Assembly: GCA_015067725.1 (NCBI GenBank)
Contig: SVLX01000012.1
Location: 1 to 64,000, forward strand
DNA from: Oscillospiraceae bacterium
GTDB taxonomy: Bacteria > Bacillota > Clostridia > Oscillospirales > Oscillospiraceae
Direction: 5' to 3'
Length of the DNA: 64,000 nucleotides
In this document: piece after piece, positions 7,893 through 17,110 of the stretch
Layout of the letters: the number at the start of each line of letters is the position of its first letter
Numbering within the stretch: position 1 is the first letter of the stretch
The notes under the pieces: generated by a model
What the model was told of the DNA's origin: nothing
Databases searched by the model: none
Seen by the model: only the letters and a program-made list of their open reading frames with translations
Made by a program: the position numbers and the translations under genes

Positions 7893-8507
7893 ATGAACCT
7901 ATATCACATCAGCGACACCCTTCGCCTGGGCGAAACCATGTCCCAGGATTATAAACAAAATCTGGAGCTGGCACTTCCTTTTACCGAAGCTCTGGAACGT
8001 AGCGAGGACTGCTTCTATGCCATGCTCCTGAGCGCAAAGTATCTGAAGCGTGTATTGGGCAAATTTGGCCTGCGGGATATGCAGACCAACTATATTAAAT
8101 GGGCCACGGAGGGTATCTTTGAATTCATCCGCAAAACGGAATTCCCCGAAAGCTACAGCCGCCTGCTGAGCAACTACTTCTATGACCGCATGGAGGACAT
8201 CCGGCGGCTTTATGAAGTGGACTGGAACATGACCGAAAAGGAAGAACGTTTCAACTTCCACGTCTTCCAAATCCATCTGGAGGATGATGCGCCCCAGAAG
8301 CGGGATATGCTGCTTTTTGATGAAGCCTTTGATGCCATGTGGAATCGGGAGGATTTGCAGACTGCCATAACCTGCGCCCGGAGATACTTTTCCGGTGGGC
8401 AAAGCGAAACCCCGGTCTGGGAAATCCTCAGCGAAAAGCCCGCAAAAGCTGTGGCGGATTTGACCGGTTACCTGAGAGATGAGCCCCGGAGGGAGGATAC
8501 CCAATGA
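7893..8507 (+). CDS. Uncharacterised protein, possibly DUF2441-like
   Basis: 204 residues, soluble, mostly helical, no signal peptide or membrane segment. The start, YHISDTLRLGETMSQDYKQN, resembles the opening of DUF2441 proteins, which begin with a similar YH...L..G segment; I am not certain of the match. No catalytic motif can be recognised. The stop overlaps the start of the acetyltransferase gene (ATGA at 8504), so the two are translated together and may act on the same process. AGGAA precedes the ATG. The gene lies directly after repeat copy B. Confidence 0.75.
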   Translation: MNLYHISDTLRLGETMSQDYKQNLELALPFTEALERSEDCFYAMLLSAKYLKRVLGKFGLRDMQTNYIKWATEGIFEFIRKTEFPESYSRLLSNYFYDRMEDIRRLYEVDWNMTEKEERFNFHVFQIHLEDDAPQKRDMLLFDEAFDAMWNREDLQTAITCARRYFSGGQSETPVWEILSEKPAKAVADLTGYLRDEPRREDTQ

Positions 8508-8935
8508 TTCGGTTTGAAGACATTGACGAAAGCAACTGGCGACATCCCTTGAAAGTCGCCCAGTCCCAGACAAAGTATGTGGCAGGCAGTACCACCCTGC
8601 TGGCCAGAGCCTATGCCTACCGCCATTTCCGCAGCCGGGCTTTCCTGATTTGTGATGGCGAAACCCCGGTGGGTATGGGGCTGTATTATGACGAGCCGGA
8701 GCTGGGCTGCTATGACCTGAGCCAGCTCTTTATTGATGAACGCTACCAGGGCAAGGGTTACGGCAAAGCGGCCACCGCCCAAATTCTGGAAATCCTGCGA
8801 CAGGACGGGCGCTATCCCAAGGTCATCCTCTGCTATGTTGAGGGGAACGATGCCGCCAGAAACCTCTATCACCGGTTCGGCTTTCGGGAAACCGACCGTG
8901 ACGAAGACGAGATCGTGATGGAGCTGACCCTGTGA
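8504..8935 (+). CDS. GNAT-family N-acetyltransferase
   Basis: 143 residues, full GNAT length. Motif A, the acetyl-CoA pyrophosphate-binding segment, is seen as RYQGKGYGKAATAQIL, followed by motif B with NDAARNLYHRFGFRE. It transfers an acetyl group from acetyl-CoA to an amine; the acceptor cannot be told from sequence. Its ATG overlaps the stop of the preceding gene by four bases. It ends directly before repeat copy C. Confidence 0.9.
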   Translation: MIRFEDIDESNWRHPLKVAQSQTKYVAGSTTLLARAYAYRHFRSRAFLICDGETPVGMGLYYDEPELGCYDLSQLFIDERYQGKGYGKAATAQILEILRQDGRYPKVILCYVEGNDAARNLYHRFGFRETDRDEDEIVMELTL

Positions 8936-8944
8936 ATGCCCGAC

Positions 8945-9025
8945 CATGGCTTCACCGGTGATGCGCCTGAGGCTGTGATGTTGCTTCGCAGTGATGTTTC
9001 CCTTCGGGAAGTGATTTTTGATGGA
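8945..9025 (-). repeat. Mini-hairpin array, reverse orientation
   Basis: Short palindromes around GCGCCTGAGGC, TTGCTTCGCA and TTTCCCTTCGGGAA with GTGAT linkers, the reverse complement of the arrays near 5870 and 50390. It is joined to the tail of composite repeat copy C. Confidence 0.8.
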
Positions 9026-9030
9026 GGTTG

Positions 9031-9395
9031 ACTGCATACCTTCCGGCGAATCCGCACCAACCCCTTGGCTCCCTCCCCGAGGGAGCTGCCGAGCGAAGCG
9101 AGGCTGAGGGAGTGCAGTATCACCTATCCGCAAGCAGAACCCCCCCGGCGAATCCGCACCCAGCCCCCGCAACCTTGGCTCCCCCGTTGGGGGAGCTGCC
9201 GAGCGAAGCGAGGCTGAGAGGGTGCAGCAGAGTCTTTCCACAACCACCCACCATTGCGCGTCAAGGATGCCGCGCGCTACAGGGAATGCGGCGCATATTT
9301 GTCGCCAGTCCCCGGTTGCGGAACACGGAACACGCAAGCGTGTTCCCTACGAATCATGGGGAGGGTTTTGGTGGTTTATCCGGCGTTCCCGTTAT
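9031..9395 (-). repeat. Composite intergenic repeat, copy C (longest)
   Basis: Two core modules in reverse orientation (GAGCGAAGCGAGGCTGAG at about 9090 and 9208), three relatives of CCGGCGAATCCGC, and the end module GCGCGTCAAGGATGCC to the TTATCCGGCGTTCCCG word. Read on the minus strand it ends with AACCTCCATCAAAAATCAC and then the hairpin array, the same order as copy A, so module order is fixed. Confidence 0.9.
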
Positions 9396-9508
9396 TAGAA
9401 ACAAACGTAGAACCAGCGTGTATCGTGGAGGACAACGCCCCCAGAAACCTGTTTCTGTCTAATTTGAAATTATAAATTGTCCATTTACCACCCCAAAGGA
9501 GGCCCCCC

Positions 9509-9898
9509 ATGAAATTAGAAGGCTTTGGCATTTTCGCCAACCATATGCCCACCATGATCCGGTTTTACCGGGATGTGCTGGGTTTTCAGATTCAGGAAGA
9601 CGAGAACACAGAAAATGTGTATCTGGTTAAAGATGGCGTACTCTTCCTCCTCTATGGCCGTAAGGATTTTGAAACCATGACCAGCCGCCCCTATGGCTAC
9701 GCCCCCGGCGTAAACGGTCACTTTGAGGTAACATTACAAGCAGAAAACTTCGCTCAGGTGGATGAAGCTTTCCGGGATGCCGTGGCAAAGGGCGCAGAAG
9801 CCATCATGCCACCAAAAACCATGCCCTGGGGTCAGCGCACCTGCTATATTGCTGACCCGGAGGGAAATCTCATTGAAATCGGCTCTTTTACCCCATAA
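9509..9898 (+). CDS. VOC (glyoxalase/dioxygenase) family protein
   Basis: 129 residues with the two beta-alpha-beta-beta-beta halves of the vicinal oxygen chelate fold: FGIFANHMPTMIRFYRDVLG at the start and YIADPEGNLIEIGSF at the end. The terminal glutamate of DPEGNLIE is the usual metal ligand of the second half. Members act as glyoxalases, dioxygenases or resistance proteins; the substrate is not evident. AAAGGAGG precedes the ATG. It is followed after 24 bp by the cysteine desulfurase and is probably cotranscribed with it. Confidence 0.88.
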   Translation: MKLEGFGIFANHMPTMIRFYRDVLGFQIQEDENTENVYLVKDGVLFLLYGRKDFETMTSRPYGYAPGVNGHFEVTLQAENFAQVDEAFRDAVAKGAEAIMPPKTMPWGQRTCYIADPEGNLIEIGSFTP

Positions 9899-9922
9899 AA
9901 CCAACGCAAAGAAGGAATTTCC

Positions 9923-11050
9923 ATGTTCATCTATTTAGACAACTCCGCCACCACCCGCCCCTGCCCGGAGGCGGTATCTGCCATGACCGCCGCCCTGACC
10001 GAGTCCTGGGGCAACCCCAGCGCCCTGTACCGCTTCGGCATGGATGCCGCCCGGAGTCTGCGCACCGCCCGGGAGCAGGTCGCCAAAGCATTGGGCGCAG
10101 AAACCGACCAGGTATTCTTCACCTCCGGTGGCACGGAGGCGGATAACTGGGCCATTTTCTCCGCTATGGCCCGCATGGGCAAACGGGGGAAGCACGTCAT
10201 CACCACCGCCATTGAGCATCACGCCGTTTTGAACCCCATGAAGCGGCTGGAGGAACAGGGCTACTCCGTCACTTACCTGAAGCCTGACCAAGCCGGGCGA
10301 ATCACCCTCGACGCCCTCCGGGATGCCCTGCGCCCGGATACCGTCTTTATTTCCATTATGATGGTCAACAACGAGACCGGCGCGGTCATGCCCATTGCCC
10401 AAATGGCCAAGCTGATTCGCCGTATTGCCCCCAATGCCATCTTCCACACCGATGCGGTGCAGGGCTTTTTGAAGATTCCCTTCCAGGCAAAAACACTGGG
10501 CGCTGACCTGATTTCCGTTTCCTCCCACAAAGTCCATGGGCCAAAAGGCGCAGGGGCATTATACATCCGCAAAGGTCTGCCTCTGCCCGCCCATCTTCTG
10601 GGTGGCGGACAGGAGGGCGGCTACCGCAGCGGTACAGAAGCCGTCCCCGCCATTGTGGGTTTTGGGGCTGCCTGTCTTGCCGCCTTGCCCAGCTTAAAAG
10701 AGGACATCGCCCGGGAAGCCCAACTCCGGGACAGCATCATTGCCCGGCTGGCAGATTACCCCCGGATTCAGCTTTTGGGTGCCCATGAAGCCCCCCACAT
10801 TCTGGCTCTGTCCATCCCCGGTGTCCCCACCCAGAACACCATCAACATTTTGCAGGACAGCGGTATCTGTGTCTCTGCCGGTTCTGCCTGCGCCAAAGGC
10901 CACCGCAGTCATGTATTGGAAGCCATGAACCTTCCGCCTAAGGTCATAGACGGCGCATTCCGGGTGTCTTTGTCCCGGTACACTACAGTAGAAGAAGTGG
11001 ATGCCCTGATCACCGGCCTGGAAGCCGTCCTGACCAGAATGAGCCGATAA
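9923..11050 (+). CDS. Cysteine desulfurase (NifS/IscS family)
   Basis: 375 residues. PLP-dependent class V aminotransferase fold: starts with YLDNSATTRP, has the substrate loop TSGGTEADNW, histidine in TTAIEHHAV, PLP lysine in SVSSHKVHGPKG and the catalytic loop with cysteine in VSAGSACAKG. It takes sulfur from cysteine as an enzyme persulfide for Fe-S clusters or tRNA thiolation. No iscU or thiI is next to it, so its partner is elsewhere. GAAGGAA precedes the ATG; probably in one operon with the VOC gene. Confidence 0.93.
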   Translation: MFIYLDNSATTRPCPEAVSAMTAALTESWGNPSALYRFGMDAARSLRTAREQVAKALGAETDQVFFTSGGTEADNWAIFSAMARMGKRGKHVITTAIEHHAVLNPMKRLEEQGYSVTYLKPDQAGRITLDALRDALRPDTVFISIMMVNNETGAVMPIAQMAKLIRRIAPNAIFHTDAVQGFLKIPFQAKTLGADLISVSSHKVHGPKGAGALYIRKGLPLPAHLLGGGQEGGYRSGTEAVPAIVGFGAACLAALPSLKEDIAREAQLRDSIIARLADYPRIQLLGAHEAPHILALSIPGVPTQNTINILQDSGICVSAGSACAKGHRSHVLEAMNLPPKVIDGAFRVSLSRYTTVEEVDALITGLEAVLTRMSR

Positions 11051-11059
11051 ATCGCAACC

Positions 11060-11195
11060 ACCTGGGCTGTGTCAGTTATGTCGCCTTCGGCTGTTATGAT
11101 GCCTTCGGCAGTTATGATGCTTCGCCGTGATGATTCCCCTGCGGGGAAGTGATTTTGTGGGGGAAGTTGTCCAGTTATCTTCCGGCAAATCCCCA
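11060..11195 (-). repeat. Mini-hairpin array, reverse orientation
   Basis: Units GCCTTCGGC, TGCCTTCGGCA, GCTTCGCCG and TTCCCCTGCGGGGAA with GTTATGA or GTGAT linkers, ending in a degenerate form of the composite repeat tail (ATCTTCCGGC). Read on the minus strand it has the same order as the array at 56927-57055. Confidence 0.85.
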
Positions 11196-11212
11196 CCAGT
11201 ATACCCATGCAA

Positions 11213-11307
11213 AAATTACCCACCGAAGGTGGATTTCACCCGCCAACGGCGGATTTCACATTCAGCACAAGCTGAATATTTCACTGTCACACCGACTGGT
11301 GTGACCA
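11213..11307 (+). repeat. Four-hairpin leader array before the GH13 gene
   Basis: Four unrelated palindromes with the same spacer ATTTCAC: CCACCGAAGGTGG, CCGCCAACGGCGG, ATTCAGCACAAGCTGAAT and GTCACACCGACTGGTGTGAC. Stems differ in sequence but all are perfect or nearly so, meaning structure is kept rather than sequence. The array stops 4 bp before the AAAGGAGG of the next gene and so would lie in its 5' leader. Confidence 0.85.
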
Positions 11308-11321
11308 AAGGAGGATACCCT

Positions 11322-12635
11322 ATGGCCCTGCAAACCGATAAGCATTACCGCAACCAAGTCATGTATTCCGTCTTCGTCCGCAACCACAGTAAAGAGGGTA
11401 CGTTCACCGGTGTCCGCCGGGATTTGGATCGCATCCAGTCACTGGGCGTGGATATCATCTGGCTCATGCCCATCCATCCGCTGGGGGAGGTTGCCAGAAA
11501 GGGTACGCTGGGCAGTCCCTATGCCATCCGGGATTACCGGGCGGTGAACCCGGAGTACGGCACATTGGAGGACTTTGTCGCTCTGGTAGAGGATATCCAT
11601 TCGAGAGGCATGAAGTGTATCATTGACGTGGTCTATAACCACACCTCCCCCGACTCCCGGCTGGCGCAGGAGCATCCCGAATGGTTCTATCACAAGCCGG
11701 ATGGCGCTTTCGGCAACCGCATCGGAGACTGGACCGACATCATTGATTTGGATTACAGCCACCGGGAGCTGTGGGTATACCAGATTGAAACCCTGAAGCA
11801 GTGGGCGAGAATTGTGGACGGCTTCCGTTGTGATGTCGCCCCCCTCATTCCCCTGGAGTTCTGGCTGGAGGCCCGGCGACAGGTGGAGAAGGTGCGCCCC
11901 GGCTGTATCTGGCTGGCGGAATCCGTAGAGCCGGAATTTATCGTGGAGAATCGGGCCAGAGGGATGACCGCTCTGTCCGACGGTGAAATCTTTCAGGCTT
12001 TTGACATGGCCTATGACTATGATGTTCACGGCTTCTTTACCGCCTACCTGTCGGGAAAAATCCCCCTGTCCCGATATTTTGAAGCCCTGAACCAGCAGGA
12101 GGCCATTTACCCCGCCAACTATGTAAAGCTCCGTTTCCTGGAAAACCATGACCGTCCCCGGATTGCGGGCATGATTCACGACCGCAGGATGCTGGAAAAC
12201 TGGACCGCGTTCCTCTATTTCCAGAAGGGCATGACCCTCATTTATGCCGGGCAGGAAGTGGCAGATCCTCACCGTCCAGACCTGTTTGATGCTGACCCGG
12301 TGTGTTGGGCGGGTGGTTACCATTTCTCTCCCCTGCTGCGCCAGCTCTACTGGTTGAAGAAAGACCCCCTCTTTACCGACAGCCGCTATGATCTTCAGGC
12401 CCTGCCCTGGGACATTGCCCTCGTCACCCATGAGAAAGACGACCACAAGCTGGTGGGGCTCTTCTCTCTCCGGGGCGAAGAAGCCACCGCTGAGGTGGAT
12501 TTGCCGGACGGAGAATACGAAAACCTGCTGGGAACAAAGCCGGTGGAGGTCATTGCCGGTCAGATTTTCGTCCCCGGTAAGCCGGTCATCCTCCGGGTGA
12601 ATCCGGCAGACCATGGACAGACGGATGCGGACTGA
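11322..12635 (+). CDS. GH13 alpha-amylase-family glycosidase
   Basis: 437 residues with no signal peptide, so cytoplasmic. Conserved GH13 regions: DVVYNH (102-107), GFRCDVA with the nucleophile Asp171, the acid/base Glu200 in IWLAESVE, and ENHD with Asp277. The barrel is short and a small beta domain follows to the end. Such enzymes hydrolyse or rearrange alpha-1,4 glucans or maltodextrins; exact specificity is open. The ATG at 11322 is preceded by AAAGGAGG; the upstream frame crosses the hairpin array and is not coding. Confidence 0.9.
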   Translation: MALQTDKHYRNQVMYSVFVRNHSKEGTFTGVRRDLDRIQSLGVDIIWLMPIHPLGEVARKGTLGSPYAIRDYRAVNPEYGTLEDFVALVEDIHSRGMKCIIDVVYNHTSPDSRLAQEHPEWFYHKPDGAFGNRIGDWTDIIDLDYSHRELWVYQIETLKQWARIVDGFRCDVAPLIPLEFWLEARRQVEKVRPGCIWLAESVEPEFIVENRARGMTALSDGEIFQAFDMAYDYDVHGFFTAYLSGKIPLSRYFEALNQQEAIYPANYVKLRFLENHDRPRIAGMIHDRRMLENWTAFLYFQKGMTLIYAGQEVADPHRPDLFDADPVCWAGGYHFSPLLRQLYWLKKDPLFTDSRYDLQALPWDIALVTHEKDDHKLVGLFSLRGEEATAEVDLPDGEYENLLGTKPVEVIAGQIFVPGKPVILRVNPADHGQTDAD

Positions 12636-12798
12636 GCAAACCGGCTTTTCCGGAAAACCTCGGACAGGAAAACAAACCCGAAACCATTGCGCTCCACCAG
12701 ACCAAAGCCCAAGATCAACGATACAGAATGAATTACCCCGTCAAACACCATCCGCCCCGCAAAAGCAGCGCGAATATTAACATTTGGAGGTCCTCACC

Positions 12799-13902
12799 AT
12801 GATCCAGCTAAGCCAGCGGCTGAACCCCGCCGTGGAGTGCATCAGCATCCTTGCCCGACGTTTCTCCCAGCACCCGGGTGCCCCCAGAAGCCTCCGGGAG
12901 GAAATCCTGTATATCTGTCAAAAATACAAGCTCCCAACCGAGAGTCTTCTGCCCTTGCTGGACCCCCTGATTCAGATCGAGACCCATGTGCTGGAGGGGC
13001 TTTTGCCCATTGAGGAAAATGTGCAGTTGCTGTTCGCCTACCACAACAATCCGGATATTGCCAACTTAGCTTGGGGGATGTATTTTCTGGATCAGATGAA
13101 TATTACCCTTGCCGACCTTTCTCCGCAGGAGCGCCTGCCGTATCTGCATGTTCTGCTCTGCTTCTGTCTCGGTGGAACAAACGGAGATCTTGATGGCGTA
13201 GCAGATCTTGCCTCCCTGTCGCTTTATCTGGAGGATCTTAGTTGTCCGCCCTGCGTGAAGTGGATTTGTCAGTTATTCTGGTGTCAGCCGGAGAAATATC
13301 AAAGTCGCTACCGCCAGATTATGGCGCGGGGCATCGAATTGTTCCGGCAGGTAGAGCACCTGGCAGACCCGCTTCTGGAGCAGATGTTGCCGGGAATCCA
13401 GGAAGCGCTGAAGGATGAGACCCACAATTCCCATCTGCCCTTGCATTTCCAGCCGGACGAATCCATGCCCAGCTATCCCATGGCGATGAATTTCCACTGC
13501 TCGTCGGTGATTTATTGTTACAATCTCCCGGAAACCCATGAGCATCCCAGCTTTACCAAACTTCATCTGGTCGGTATGCTGCGCCAGTATCTTACGGAGT
13601 TGCTGGCCCAGTACAACAATGCCTGCGCTTCCATTGCAGGTTCTGCCCGGGCAATCAGTGATGTACACCGGGTAGAGATCCTTCAGGCCTTACAGGATGG
13701 CCCACTTTGCAATCTGGAGCTGGCACAAAAACTGGATTTCTCCGCGGCCACCGTTTCACATCACATGAGCTATCTCATCTCAGAACTTTTTGTCACCGCG
13801 GTAAAGCGGGGAAACCGGGTGGAGTATACCCTGAACAAGGACAAGCTTCGGCAATTCCTCCGGCTATTCCGTATCTCCATCCTTCAGGATGACGGCGAAT
13901 AA
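12799..13902 (+). CDS. ArsR-like winged-helix regulator with long N-terminal domain
   Basis: 367 residues. The C-terminal 80 residues form an ArsR-type winged helix (DVHRVEILQALQDG, then CNLELAQKLDFSAATVSHHM, then the wing VKRGNRVEYTL). The preceding 280 residues are helical without a known domain; similar long ArsR-like proteins exist in clostridia with unknown ligands. There is no obvious cysteine metal site around the recognition helix. GGAGGTCC precedes the ATG at 12799. It is transcribed alone between the amylase-like gene and the Trk genes. Confidence 0.82.
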   Translation: MIQLSQRLNPAVECISILARRFSQHPGAPRSLREEILYICQKYKLPTESLLPLLDPLIQIETHVLEGLLPIEENVQLLFAYHNNPDIANLAWGMYFLDQMNITLADLSPQERLPYLHVLLCFCLGGTNGDLDGVADLASLSLYLEDLSCPPCVKWICQLFWCQPEKYQSRYRQIMARGIELFRQVEHLADPLLEQMLPGIQEALKDETHNSHLPLHFQPDESMPSYPMAMNFHCSSVIYCYNLPETHEHPSFTKLHLVGMLRQYLTELLAQYNNACASIAGSARAISDVHRVEILQALQDGPLCNLELAQKLDFSAATVSHHMSYLISELFVTAVKRGNRVEYTLNKDKLRQFLRLFRISILQDDGE

Positions 13903-14110
13903 ATGGAATTGCCATGCATCCCGCCGCAAATCACAAGCATCGTCCGAATCCGGTTAGACGATTTGCACGGGAAGCCGCATATGTACCGGCCATGCGCACT
14001 GCTTTTGCTGATACCCCGGATTCAAAACCAGCGCCTTTTGTCCGCAAAACGCACCGGGTGGATTCAGGACTTTCACCCGTCAGAATGTGCGTTCGCCGGG
14101 CGCGTCAAAA

Positions 14111-14145
14111 AGACCCACGGCTCAAAAAAAGCCGCGGGTCTTTGT
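14111..14145. terminator. Bidirectional terminator
   Basis: Twelve-base arms 14111-14122 and 14130-14141 (AGACCCACGGCT and its near complement) around an A-rich loop, then TTTGTTT. It lies between the convergent regulator and trkH genes. The rest of the 13903-14151 gap shows nothing else. Confidence 0.8.
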
Positions 14146-14151
14146 TTAATC

Positions 14152-15603
14152 TTACCGATGTTTCCATGCCCCTTTGGAGAACAGCACCAAAATAGGGAAA
14201 ATTTCCAGTCTACCGGTGAGCATATCCAGACTCAGCACCAGCTTGGAGAAGGCACTGTAGCCACCAAAGTTGCAGGTGGGGCCAACTTCCGCCAAACCGG
14301 GACCAATGTTATTAAAGCAGGCCAGTACCGCCGTCACATTGGCCTCAGCAGAAAAATTGTCCACCGAGATCAGCAGAATACTCAGCAAAAGAATCACCAC
14401 ATACGCCGCCAAATAGGCATTGGCATTGTCCAGCACCCGCTCCGGGACGACCCGGCCATTATTTCTGACCACCTCCACCCGCTGGGGCTGGATGATCTGC
14501 CGGGTATTACGCCGCAGAGACTTCAGCAGAAGCAGTAACCGCCCGCACTTCAGACCGCCGCCGGTACTGCCTGCGCAGGCACCCACCACCATGAGCCCCA
14601 TAAGGATGGTCTTGGAAAAAGACGGCCACAGGTCAAAGTCCGTGGTGGCAAAGCCCGTGGTAGTGATGATGCTGGAGACCTGAAAAGCCGCATGGCGGAT
14701 GGTTTCGCCAAGCGTGTCATAATACTCCCGGACATTGAGGGCAACCAGGACAATCGCGCCCAAAACAATGCCCACATACAGCCGCAGTTCCTCATCCTTG
14801 ACCACATTTTTCACCTGCCGCAGAAGAAGCAGATAATAACAACTGAAGTTAATGCCAAAAAGGAACATGAAGACGGTGGTCACATTCTGGATATAGGGAC
14901 TGTAGCCGGCGAGGGAGTCATTCTTGGTGCCAAAGCCACCGGTGCCGGCAGTGCCAAAGGCGGTACACACCGCATCCAGCAGCGGCATCTTCCCAACCAG
15001 CAAAAAGATCAGGTCAGCGATTGTCATGACGATATAGATGATATAGAGGATGGCCGCCGTCTTGCGCATCCGGGGCACCAGCTTGCCCACATCAGGGCCT
15101 GGGCTCTCCGCCCGGAGCAGATGCATGGTAAAACCGGACTTCCCCTTACCCGGAGAAATGGCCAGAAGGAAAACCAGCACACCCATACCGCCCAGCCAGT
15201 GGGTAAAACTGCGCCAATAGAGAATGCCGCCGGAAAGAGACTCCACCTCGGGCAAAATGGATGCGCCGGTGGTGGTAAAGCCGGAAACCGCCTCAAAGAA
15301 GGCATCCACAAAATTGGGAATCTCCCCGGAGAAATAGAAGGGCAGACCACCCATAAGACTCAAGGCCACCCAACTGATGCCCACACAGACCAGACCCTCT
15401 TTGGCATAGAAGGCACTGGGTGCTTTCCTGCACAGCAGGAACAACCCCCCCGCCACCGCCGCAATCACAGCCAGCGCGCAGAGAAACCCCCGCACCGCCC
15501 CATATTCCCCACGGCAGAGGCTGAGGATCAGGGCAGGAATCATGAATACCGCCTCAATGGACAGAATTTGGGCAATGAAGCGGCCAACCATTTTATAATT
15601 CAT
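14152..15603 (-). CDS. trkH: TrkH-family potassium uptake channel protein
   Basis: 483 residues, four M1-P-M2 repeats. The selectivity-filter regions are recognisable as AVSGFTTTGASIL, GTAGTGGFGTKN, ITTTGFATTDFD and NNIGPGLAEVG. It forms the membrane pore for potassium, gated by the cytoplasmic TrkA subunit encoded just upstream. The gene starts 13 bp after the trkA stop, with GGGGTGGGG as ribosome site; a longer frame that begins inside trkA is rejected. Ends at a bidirectional terminator. Confidence 0.95.
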   Translation of the reverse strand: MNYKMVGRFIAQILSIEAVFMIPALILSLCRGEYGAVRGFLCALAVIAAVAGGLFLLCRKAPSAFYAKEGLVCVGISWVALSLMGGLPFYFSGEIPNFVDAFFEAVSGFTTTGASILPEVESLSGGILYWRSFTHWLGGMGVLVFLLAISPGKGKSGFTMHLLRAESPGPDVGKLVPRMRKTAAILYIIYIVMTIADLIFLLVGKMPLLDAVCTAFGTAGTGGFGTKNDSLAGYSPYIQNVTTVFMFLFGINFSCYYLLLLRQVKNVVKDEELRLYVGIVLGAIVLVALNVREYYDTLGETIRHAAFQVSSIITTTGFATTDFDLWPSFSKTILMGLMVVGACAGSTGGGLKCGRLLLLLKSLRRNTRQIIQPQRVEVVRNNGRVVPERVLDNANAYLAAYVVILLLSILLISVDNFSAEANVTAVLACFNNIGPGLAEVGPTCNFGGYSAFSKLVLSLDMLTGRLEIFPILVLFSKGAWKHR

Positions 15604-15616
15604 AGCCCCACCCCGC

Positions 15617-16975
15617 TTACTCGAAGATGTCGTTGAGCTGATGCAGAACGCCCCGGCCACTGGTGACAAGGACGATGGTGTCGCCCACATGGAATTGGGA
15701 ATCACCGTTGGGAATCTCCGTATCCGAGCCGTGGGCTATGCCGGCCACCAGCACATTGGGCCTCAGCTTGATTTTCTTCAGGGGTTCGCCACAGTGGAGG
15801 GTATTCTCGTCCACCAGAAATTCCACCGCCTCAGCCTGACCGTCGGCAATGGTGTGGACGGAAATGGCCGCACCGGTCTGATTCTGCATGGCCCGGACAT
15901 AGCGGATGATGGTATTACAGCTCAGCTCCTTGGGGCAGACCACACTGCCCAGAGGAAGATTGGCGATGAGCCCCCGGTTTTCCGTCCTGCCCAGCTTAGT
16001 GATAATCTGGGGAATCCCCTGACCGGAAGCCAGCAGGGAAATAATGATATTTTGCTCATCCATACCCGTCAGGCTGACCAGAGCGTCACAGTCCTGCAAA
16101 CCCTGACTCTCCAATTCCGACAGGTTGGCACTGTCTCCGCAGACCACATTGACCCCAGGGAGCTGACTGGCCAATTGGACACACCGGGCGGGGTCTTTCT
16201 CCACCATGCAGGTGTTGATGCCGTCCCGCTGGAGCATCTGCGCCAGATAGTAGGCCACCCGGCTGCCGCCGCAAATCATGACCCGGCGCACTCTGCGGGT
16301 GATGATGCCCAGATTCTTCAGCAGTACCGTCAGATTGTTGGTGGGCGCGGTGACGAAAATCCGATCCCCTTCCCGCAGAATGAAACTGCCGCTGGGTGCC
16401 ATAGCCGTGCCGCCCCGCAGGACAGCGCAGACCAGAACCTTACACTTGACGATTCCGGGCAGTTCCATCAGCGGCAGATTGCACAGCTTGCTCTTGCCGT
16501 CAACCCGGAGCTCCACAATTTCCGTCCGCCCCTTGGCGAAGGTATCTCTGTGGAGAAATCCGGGGTACTTCAGCAGTCGCTCGATTTCCGTTGCCGCCTG
16601 CTTCTCGGGATTCACCGCCAGCGACAGGGCGAAAACCTCCCGCAGGGCATAGATTTGGTCGGAATACTCCGGATTCCGAATCCGGGCAATGGTATGCAGA
16701 TCGGGGTTCAGTCCGTGAGCGGTAGTACAGCACAGCAGGTTGACTTCATCTTCATCGGTAGTAGCAATAAGCAAATCCGCATCTTTGATTCCCGCCTGAA
16801 GCAAAACCGGCATGGAGGCACAGTTACCTTCAACTGCCATCACATCATAGCGCTCCACGATAGAGCCAATCACTCTGGGGTCACTGTCAATCAACGTCAG
16901 GTCATATCCCTCAGCGGAGAGCTGTCGCACCAGAGTGGCACCCACCTTACCTCCGCCGGCAATAATGATATTCAT
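15617..16975 (-). CDS. trkA: Potassium transporter regulatory subunit TrkA
   Basis: 452 residues with the tandem RCK layout: N-terminal Rossmann domain with AGGGKVG (5-11), a TrkA-C domain, a second Rossmann domain (MICGGSRVAYYLAQML, where the GxGxxG is degenerate) and a second TrkA-C domain. It binds nucleotide in the cytoplasm and gates TrkH. First gene of the trkA-trkH operon, with a promoter at 17051-17079. The loss of canonical glycines in the second half suggests only the first half binds NAD(H), which is inference. Confidence 0.95.
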   Translation of the reverse strand: MNIIIAGGGKVGATLVRQLSAEGYDLTLIDSDPRVIGSIVERYDVMAVEGNCASMPVLLQAGIKDADLLIATTDEDEVNLLCCTTAHGLNPDLHTIARIRNPEYSDQIYALREVFALSLAVNPEKQAATEIERLLKYPGFLHRDTFAKGRTEIVELRVDGKSKLCNLPLMELPGIVKCKVLVCAVLRGGTAMAPSGSFILREGDRIFVTAPTNNLTVLLKNLGIITRRVRRVMICGGSRVAYYLAQMLQRDGINTCMVEKDPARCVQLASQLPGVNVVCGDSANLSELESQGLQDCDALVSLTGMDEQNIIISLLASGQGIPQIITKLGRTENRGLIANLPLGSVVCPKELSCNTIIRYVRAMQNQTGAAISVHTIADGQAEAVEFLVDENTLHCGEPLKKIKLRPNVLVAGIAHGSDTEIPNGDSQFHVGDTIVLVTSGRGVLHQLNDIFE

Positions 16976-17050
16976 GGTTATCCTCCCAGACCCCCTGCCA
17001 AATTTGGTTAAACAGCGAGTCTATGTCTTTATGTGGACGATTCATGTCTA

Positions 17051-17079
17051 TTATAGCAGGCTGTTGGGAGAATGGCAAC
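17051..17079 (-). promoter_or_regulatory. Promoter of trkA-trkH
   Basis: Minus strand TTGCCA (17079-17074), 17-bp spacer, TATAAT (17056-17051). Confidence 0.7.
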
Positions 17080-17110
17080 CGGAAATTCGCAGGTGCGGGT
17101 AATAAAAGAA

